A stretch of 43,758 nucleotides of DNA from Candidatus Gastranaerophilales bacterium (GTDB taxonomy: Bacteria > Cyanobacteriota > Vampirovibrionia > Gastranaerophilales > Gastranaerophilaceae). The notes under the pieces are model-generated. The model saw only the letters and a list, made by a program, of their open reading frames with translations, was not told the DNA's origin and did no database searches. Positions 40,274 through 43,758 of the stretch are shown here, one piece after another. Both the position numbers and the translations under genes were made by a program. The DNA lies in the NCBI GenBank assembly GCA_944324135.1, contig CALUVE010000017.1:1-43758 (forward strand), given 5' to 3'. How positions within the stretch are numbered: position 1 is the first letter of the stretch; each line of letters starts with the position of its first letter.

Positions 40274-40443
40274 GCTAACCTCTTTCAGAAATTATTAAAA
40301 AATATTATTATAATTTTTTTATCGGCAGTACTTAGAAATTTCTTTAATGATTTTTGCTGATTGTAACAAATGTTACAATAATTTTTTATACTGAAATTCC
40401 GGCATATTAAAAACGTTTTATATATTTGAGAGAGAATAAGACT

Positions 40444-40650
40444 ATGAACACACAAGCGATTGATTCCATTCAGGCGCGTAATATTTTCAGGGTTCAGCCT
40501 GTTAATTTTTACGAGGCTGGAGCAAAAAATCCAAGGCGTGCGCAGGATGACAGCGGATTTTTTAATCAGCTGAACGCATCCGGTTACAATCTGAACAGAC
40601 CGTCTCACGAAAATACGGCAGTTTCAAAGCGTTTGGATTTATTTGCGTAA
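40444..40650 (+). CDS. Unknown small protein, 68 aa
   Basis: The ATG at 40444 follows GAGAGA and opens MNTQAIDSIQARNIFRVQPV, then NFYEAGAKNPRRAQDD. The product is polar, rich in Asn and Arg, with no membrane segment or known domain. It is divergent from the EF-hand/zincin gene and followed 90 bases later by another tiny gene. Coding is supported mainly by the ribosome site and the closed frame, so confidence is moderate. Confidence 0.6.
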   Translation: MNTQAIDSIQARNIFRVQPVNFYEAGAKNPRRAQDDSGFFNQLNASGYNLNRPSHENTAVSKRLDLFA

Positions 40651-40739
40651 CAAAACTTAATATTTGAACTGTTTCAGGCAATTTCCCCTAAGAGTTATAC
40701 TTTATTATAATATAGGGATAATTTATATTGGGGAAAACT

Positions 40740-40970
40740 ATGACATTCAAAACTGATGCAATAAGTAGTTCATTTGTAGCACCGACACCTATAAAATGGC
40801 GTCAGCCGTCATTTTTTGGGACAAGTGCGCCGTCATTTACACCGTCAACGAAATCGACGGAGGAAGCTGCACCTGAAAAAACATCTTATGCCAGCAATCC
40901 GTTTGCTGTCAAGCATTACAGTTTGGATTGCCCGAAACGCGATTTTGACACAATAGATTTGCTCGGGTAA
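40740..40970 (+). CDS. Unknown small protein, 76 aa
   Basis: The product starts MTFKTDAISSSFVAPTPIKW and continues QPSFFGTSAPSFTPSTKSTE, a Ser/Thr/Pro-rich low-complexity head with several Phe residues. It ends HYSLDCPKRDFDTIDLLG. No membrane segment or domain is visible. The ATG at 40740 follows GGGG, and a TATAAT at 40706-40711 lies about 30 bases upstream. The Phe-rich head loosely resembles the recurrent N-terminal motif of the window. A large inverted repeat follows the gene. Confidence 0.6.
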   Translation: MTFKTDAISSSFVAPTPIKWRQPSFFGTSAPSFTPSTKSTEEAAPEKTSYASNPFAVKHYSLDCPKRDFDTIDLLG

Positions 40971-40993
40971 ATAATTTTAAATTATAATGATTA

Positions 40994-41077
40994 ATATAAA
41001 GGAGAAAAATTATTTTCGGAACACGCGTTTCGCATTCGCTCGCGCTATCGTCCTCAAATAACATTTCTCCTTTATAT
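40994..41077. repeat. 84-bp inverted repeat with 22-bp arms
   Basis: The left arm (40994-41015) starts ATATAAAGGAGAAA and the right arm (41056-41077) ends TTTCTCCTTTATAT; 20 of 22 positions pair. The 40-base loop is G+C-rich with two CGCG blocks, unlike the surrounding A+T-rich DNA. It could be a miniature transposable element or the fold of a small RNA, and can act as a terminator between the convergent genes. Confidence 0.75.
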
Positions 41078-41095
41078 TTCAGCAAATAAAAAATA

Positions 41096-41254
41096 TCATA
41101 GCAGGAAAAAGTTCTTTTCGTAATTTGTACGATAGATTTGTTTGTCAATACTGAAGTTCGGACGAAAATCATAGATTTTTTCGTCTGATTTTCTGAATGA
41201 ACTTAATCCGATGGCTCTTTCTTCATCTTTAAATAATTTTTTTAACAGCTCCAT
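41096..41254 (-). CDS. Unknown small protein, 52 aa
   Basis: AAGGAG lies six bases before the ATG at 41254, which is why I call this short frame and reject the longer one starting at 41311. The product begins MELLKKLFKDEERAIGLSSF and continues RKSDEKIYDFRPNFS, a highly charged, probably helical head with a Phe/Tyr-rich end (YEKNFFLL). No family is recognised. It is divergent from the DUF1858 gene. Confidence 0.6.
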   Translation of the reverse strand: MELLKKLFKDEERAIGLSSFRKSDEKIYDFRPNFSIDKQIYRTNYEKNFFLL

Positions 41255-41328
41255 ATTACTCCTTCTTTTTTTCGTGTATAATGTTATTAATGACAGATGT
41301 GTAAAAGTCAATAAAAAGGAGAATTATT

Positions 41329-41532
41329 ATGGCAGGAAAAGTTACAAAAGAGATGAATATTATGGATATTGTTCAAGCATATCCGCAGAGCATTGAAGTA
41401 TTCCAAAAATACGGATTAGGCTGCATTGGCTGTGCTGCAGCAAGATTTGAAAACCTTGAAGCCGGTGCAAAGGTTCACGGATTTGATCCTGAAGCTATGG
41501 TTGCCGATATCAACGCTTTAATCGAAGAATAA
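41329..41532 (+). CDS. DUF1858 domain protein
   Basis: The 67-residue protein is a bare DUF1858 domain: an N-terminal helix with ADIVQAYP-like IMDIVQAYPQSIEVF, then the cysteine pair in YGLGCIGCAAARFENLEAG, and a final helix. The CxxC pair is thought to serve redox or metal binding; related domains occur at the N-terminus of iron-cluster repair proteins (ScdA/YtfE). AAGGAG precedes the ATG. It is a short free-standing gene, followed by a long non-coding repeat block. Confidence 0.9.
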   Translation: MAGKVTKEMNIMDIVQAYPQSIEVFQKYGLGCIGCAAARFENLEAGAKVHGFDPEAMVADINALIEE

Positions 41533-41549
41533 GCGCAAACTAACTATTA

Positions 41550-42000
41550 GCAAACGTTGTGTTTGCATCAATAGGACTATACAACTTTCCAAAAGTCGCC
41601 TATTTAAAGATATTTAAAAACTTTAAACATCTTTGTAATAGGCGGCTTTTGTATAGACCGATTCTTCCCTCTCCTGATTTGGAGAGGGTGCCCGTAGGGC
41701 GGGTGAGGGGGCAAACGAATCGTTTGCAGCAGTATGACGGACTAGATTTTCCCGCCCCGTCAGATTGACCTCTGTGAGGGAGAGTAGTAGGGTTTTGCAT
41801 CAACACGACTCTTCAACTTTCAAAAAGTTGTCTTTTAAAAAAGTTCAAGTCGTTTTAAATATCTTTGAAGTTATCGGCTTTTGTAGAAACCATATTCCCC
41901 TCTCCTTAGTAGGAGAGGGGGTAGGGGTGAGGTGCAAACATAAGTTTGCATCAATACGACTCCTCGAGATTGGAATTGTCGTCTGTATTAGATGTTCAAA
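41550..42000. repeat. Non-coding block of three degenerate repeat units
   Basis: Three units start with TTTGCATCAA followed by T/C-A-G/C-GACT: at 41562, 41794 and 41945. Each is marked by a GCAAAC...GTTTGC palindrome (41550-41566, 41711-41727, 41934-41949). The first two also share a strong hairpin: CCCTCTCC/GGAGAGGG at 41667-41688 and CCCCTCTCC/GGAGAGGGG at 41897-41920, followed by GGGTGAGG. Between lie AACTTTCAAAAAGTTG-type dyads. Together with 42001-42111, where I see nothing more, this makes a ~580-base gap without a supported gene. Confidence 0.75.
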
Positions 42001-42111
42001 TAATTTTAAATATCTGCGGACAGTAACGAGAGCGTGTCCCGAAAATGATTTTTCTTTATCGTTTTTTAGGTAAAACTTATGAGATGCACAAAAGCGAAGA
42101 AATCTATTTAT

Positions 42112-42232
42112 GTAACGAAATGTAAATATAACTTGCAAACTACCTGAAACCCTGTCATACTCCCTCATAGGATAGGATAGGATAGGATGCGATGCACGCG
42201 TATCAACTTTTTCTGCTAAAAATACTTTATAT
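42112..42232. repeat. Leader repeat, copy A (upstream of the zincin gene)
   Basis: About 120 bases that recur almost unchanged at 43626-43735. Shared blocks include ACCTGAAACCCTGTCATACT, CCCTCATAGGATAGGAT, GATGCGATGC and CGCGTATCAA, then CGCTAAAAATACTTTAT or a close form. A palindrome ATACTTT...AAAGTAT closes this copy. The ribosome site of the zincin gene follows 20 bases after it, so the block spans its promoter and leader. Confidence 0.9.
42169..42188. repeat. AGGAT pentanucleotide microsatellite, four copies
   Basis: Four perfect AGGAT units inside leader copy A. The same place in copy B (43684-43693) has two. The 10-bp difference is one helical turn. Confidence 0.9.
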
Positions 42233-42262
42233 ATATACAAAGTATTCAAACAGGAGAGAGCT

Positions 42263-43540
42263 ATGGTTCAATGGCAAGCAATTAATCCTAATCTATTTAA
42301 CACACAAATTTATCAGTCTGGTAATCAGCAAGGATATATGGCAAATAATTTTACTCCGATGTTTCCTGTTCAGCCTTTTATGCCATCTCAGCCTGTCGGA
42401 TTTTGCGGCGGATATGAATTTATGGTGCAGCCAAACTCTTTCTGGGGCAGTAAGTTCGGGAATTTTCTTGCCGGAATGTTCGGATTAAAAATTCAGCAGC
42501 CTGCTATAAACAGTTCTCAAATATATCAGAATATGGGACTAAATTTAAATAGTGTTAGTCGGAATGAAAGTCTTGTGGACTCACAGCCTGTTCAAGCGCC
42601 GTCCAATAATTCAAATCTAACTTTAGAACAAAAAGAAGAGCAGCATCGAGAAGTTGTTCAACAATCTGTAAAATGTATTGAAGAATATTTTGATGAGTCA
42701 GGTTTGGGCAATCATTTTAAAACTCCTGAAGATAAAAAATTATTTTTACAATGCCTTAAAGAAGTCGTCTATGATAAAGAGAAACAAGGTGCAGGTCACG
42801 CAGAAGCCGGAATTATACATATAGAAACAAATAATGAACAATGTAATACTCTTGCGCAGATGACAAAATTACTTATACATGAAGCAAATCATGCATATTT
42901 ACAAAGAAAATCTGCTCAGGATGGAACTTTGAATTTCCCTACAAAAGCGGAGGAAGTTGAATGCGAAACTCTTGCTCTCAAAACAATGTCTTATTTTGTG
43001 AAAAATGTTGATGGTATGGAAGATTATGAAATTTATGGAAAAAATATAAGTGAATATACTGATGCTGCTACAATTCAAAGTAATCCGGGCTTTAAGAATT
43101 GGTTAAACGGGTATCAACAATTAGCAGATAATTTGAGCGGTGATATTACAATTCAGCACAGTCTAAATCCTGACAAGCATAGTCCGAAAGGTCAAATTAA
43201 TATTAAAAACGGTGATGTTATTCAAATAAATGGCGAACCGCCGCGTACTATCGGCAAAGATGCTTATTTGGAGGGCTGTGATGATACCGCTGTTACGCAG
43301 CTTATTATGCACAAAAGTTATTACAATACACCTGAAGATGAACGTACACCTGATACTTTTGGTAATTTAATATTTGATGAGCTGCAAGCTACGCCGGAAG
43401 AGCTTCAACAAGTATTTAAGTGTAATGATGATATCAATAGTTTTGAAAAAATACCTTTTATAGTATCTCGACAAAACCCTCAAACCGGGAACTTAGAAGT
43501 GGTTTATAGTGGATATAAATATATCCCACAAAAAAATTAA
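42263..43540 (+). CDS. Putative zincin metalloprotease, 425 aa
   Basis: AGGAG lies before the ATG. The first 80 residues are rich in Gln, Asn, Pro, Met and aromatic residues (NNFTPMFPVQPFMPSQPVGF), with no signal peptide. A linker rich in Asn, Ser and Gln follows. The central domain has LLIHEANHAYLQ (His206, Glu207, His210) and, 20 residues on, AEEVECETLAL with Glu residues at 230-235 as candidates for a third ligand. The C-terminal part (about 250-425) is polar and unassigned. No known peptidase family is recognised. The gene is flanked on both sides by copies of the same leader repeat, suggesting a duplicated cassette. Confidence 0.7.
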   Translation: MVQWQAINPNLFNTQIYQSGNQQGYMANNFTPMFPVQPFMPSQPVGFCGGYEFMVQPNSFWGSKFGNFLAGMFGLKIQQPAINSSQIYQNMGLNLNSVSRNESLVDSQPVQAPSNNSNLTLEQKEEQHREVVQQSVKCIEEYFDESGLGNHFKTPEDKKLFLQCLKEVVYDKEKQGAGHAEAGIIHIETNNEQCNTLAQMTKLLIHEANHAYLQRKSAQDGTLNFPTKAEEVECETLALKTMSYFVKNVDGMEDYEIYGKNISEYTDAATIQSNPGFKNWLNGYQQLADNLSGDITIQHSLNPDKHSPKGQINIKNGDVIQINGEPPRTIGKDAYLEGCDDTAVTQLIMHKSYYNTPEDERTPDTFGNLIFDELQATPEELQQVFKCNDDINSFEKIPFIVSRQNPQTGNLEVVYSGYKYIPQKN

Positions 43541-43625
43541 GTTAATGCAATAGTATTTTATTAAACTTTCAAAAATTCATGTTGTAAGGTTAAATCAAAT
43601 GATTAGTTGTTATTTGTTGTTTAAT

Positions 43626-43735
43626 TGTAACAAAATGTAAATATGACTTGTAAAAGACCTGAAACCCTGTCATACTCCCTCATAGGATAGGATGCGATGC
43701 CCGCGTATCAATTTTTTCCGCTAAAAATACTTTAT
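43626..43735. repeat. Leader repeat, copy B (window end)
   Basis: Near-identical to copy A (42112-42232), apart from two rather than four AGGAT units and scattered substitutions. The terminal palindrome is kept in altered form, ATACTT-TATTT-AAGTAT, so its pairing is conserved while the loop differs. By analogy a gene should start just beyond the window. From 43541 to 43625 I see no gene. Confidence 0.88.
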
Positions 43736-43758
43736 TTAAGTATAAATGAAGTTTAAGG

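Noticed and set aside
41309-41311. A longer version of the 52-residue gene starting at 41311
   Set aside because: The extension overlaps the DUF1858 leader; AAGGAG clearly serves the ATG at 41254.
42112-42165. A short minus-strand frame after GGGAGTATG, present in both leader copies
   Set aside because: The two copies differ by changes that alter amino acids freely, and the block looks like a promoter/leader of the plus-strand gene. Not enough to call a peptide.
42169-42188. AGGAT repeats as a possible CRISPR
   Set aside because: The units are five bases without spacers; this is a microsatellite.
41559-42249. Several frames of 65-135 codons on both strands in the repeat block
   Set aside because: They run through palindromes and degenerate repeat units, overlap one another on both strands, and lack ribosome sites.

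Overview
The window is 43.8 kb of A+T-rich, densely coded bacterial DNA. I infer an anaerobic, host-associated, Gram-negative member of the non-photosynthetic cyanobacterial sister lineage (Vampirovibrionia/'Melainabacteria', probably Gastranaerophilales). The reasons are Kdo biosynthesis (kdsD, kdsC), a DUF151 bifunctional-nuclease protein, an MlaD-type lipid-transport protein, an oxygen-sensitive class III ribonucleotide reductase under a cobalamin riboswitch, and many lineage-specific proteins of unknown function. The assignment rests on gene content and protein style, not on a database search.

Layout. 0-5 kb: an EamA permease, a YuiF-type Na+/H+ antiporter, several unknown proteins, yajQ and panD. 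5.2-10.6 kb: a tightly coupled minus-strand trio of two membrane proteins that share a domain, followed by a GH13-type glycosidase. 10.8-15.1 kb: a TPR protein and a kdsD-kdsC-queD-uppP operon linking Kdo, queuosine precursor and undecaprenyl-phosphate recycling. 15.2-21.7 kb: a small SprA-related HExxH protein, a GT-C glycosyltransferase, an MlaD protein, a C_GCAxxG_C_C protein, a TPR-glycosyltransferase and two exported proteins. 21.7-24.5 kb: an unannounced pentein (agmatine-deiminase-like) enzyme coupled to an unknown gene, and an autoregulated MerR-cupin pair with a textbook 19-bp-spacer operator. 24.6-29.6 kb: serine biosynthesis (class V aminotransferase, serA, serB), then an Lrp regulator coupled to a class I aminotransferase. 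29.7-33.8 kb: a repeat-rich gap, a kinase-like protein, and nrdD-nrdG behind a cobalamin riboswitch. 33.8-37.8 kb: two alpha/beta hydrolases divergent from a LysR regulator, tRNA-Ser(GCU) and the DUF151 protein. 37.8-43.8 kb: an EF-hand/zincin protein, three tiny genes, a DUF1858 protein, a 730-bp non-coding block of repeats, and a second zincin flanked by two copies of a ~110-bp leader that carries a variable AGGAT microsatellite.

Overall themes. (1) Envelope construction: Kdo, UppP, glycosyltransferases, MlaD. (2) Three unrelated HExxH proteins without classical signal peptides. (3) Several proteins share a short N-terminal motif of the form [I/V/T]-x-F-[T/S/A]-[G/S/A]. (4) Convergent genes are packed so tightly that four pairs interlock their stop codons in a 4-bp overlap. 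The most unusual signals are the duplicated microsatellite leader around the zincin gene, the cryptic pentein enzyme, and the three-gene membrane/glycosidase operon.
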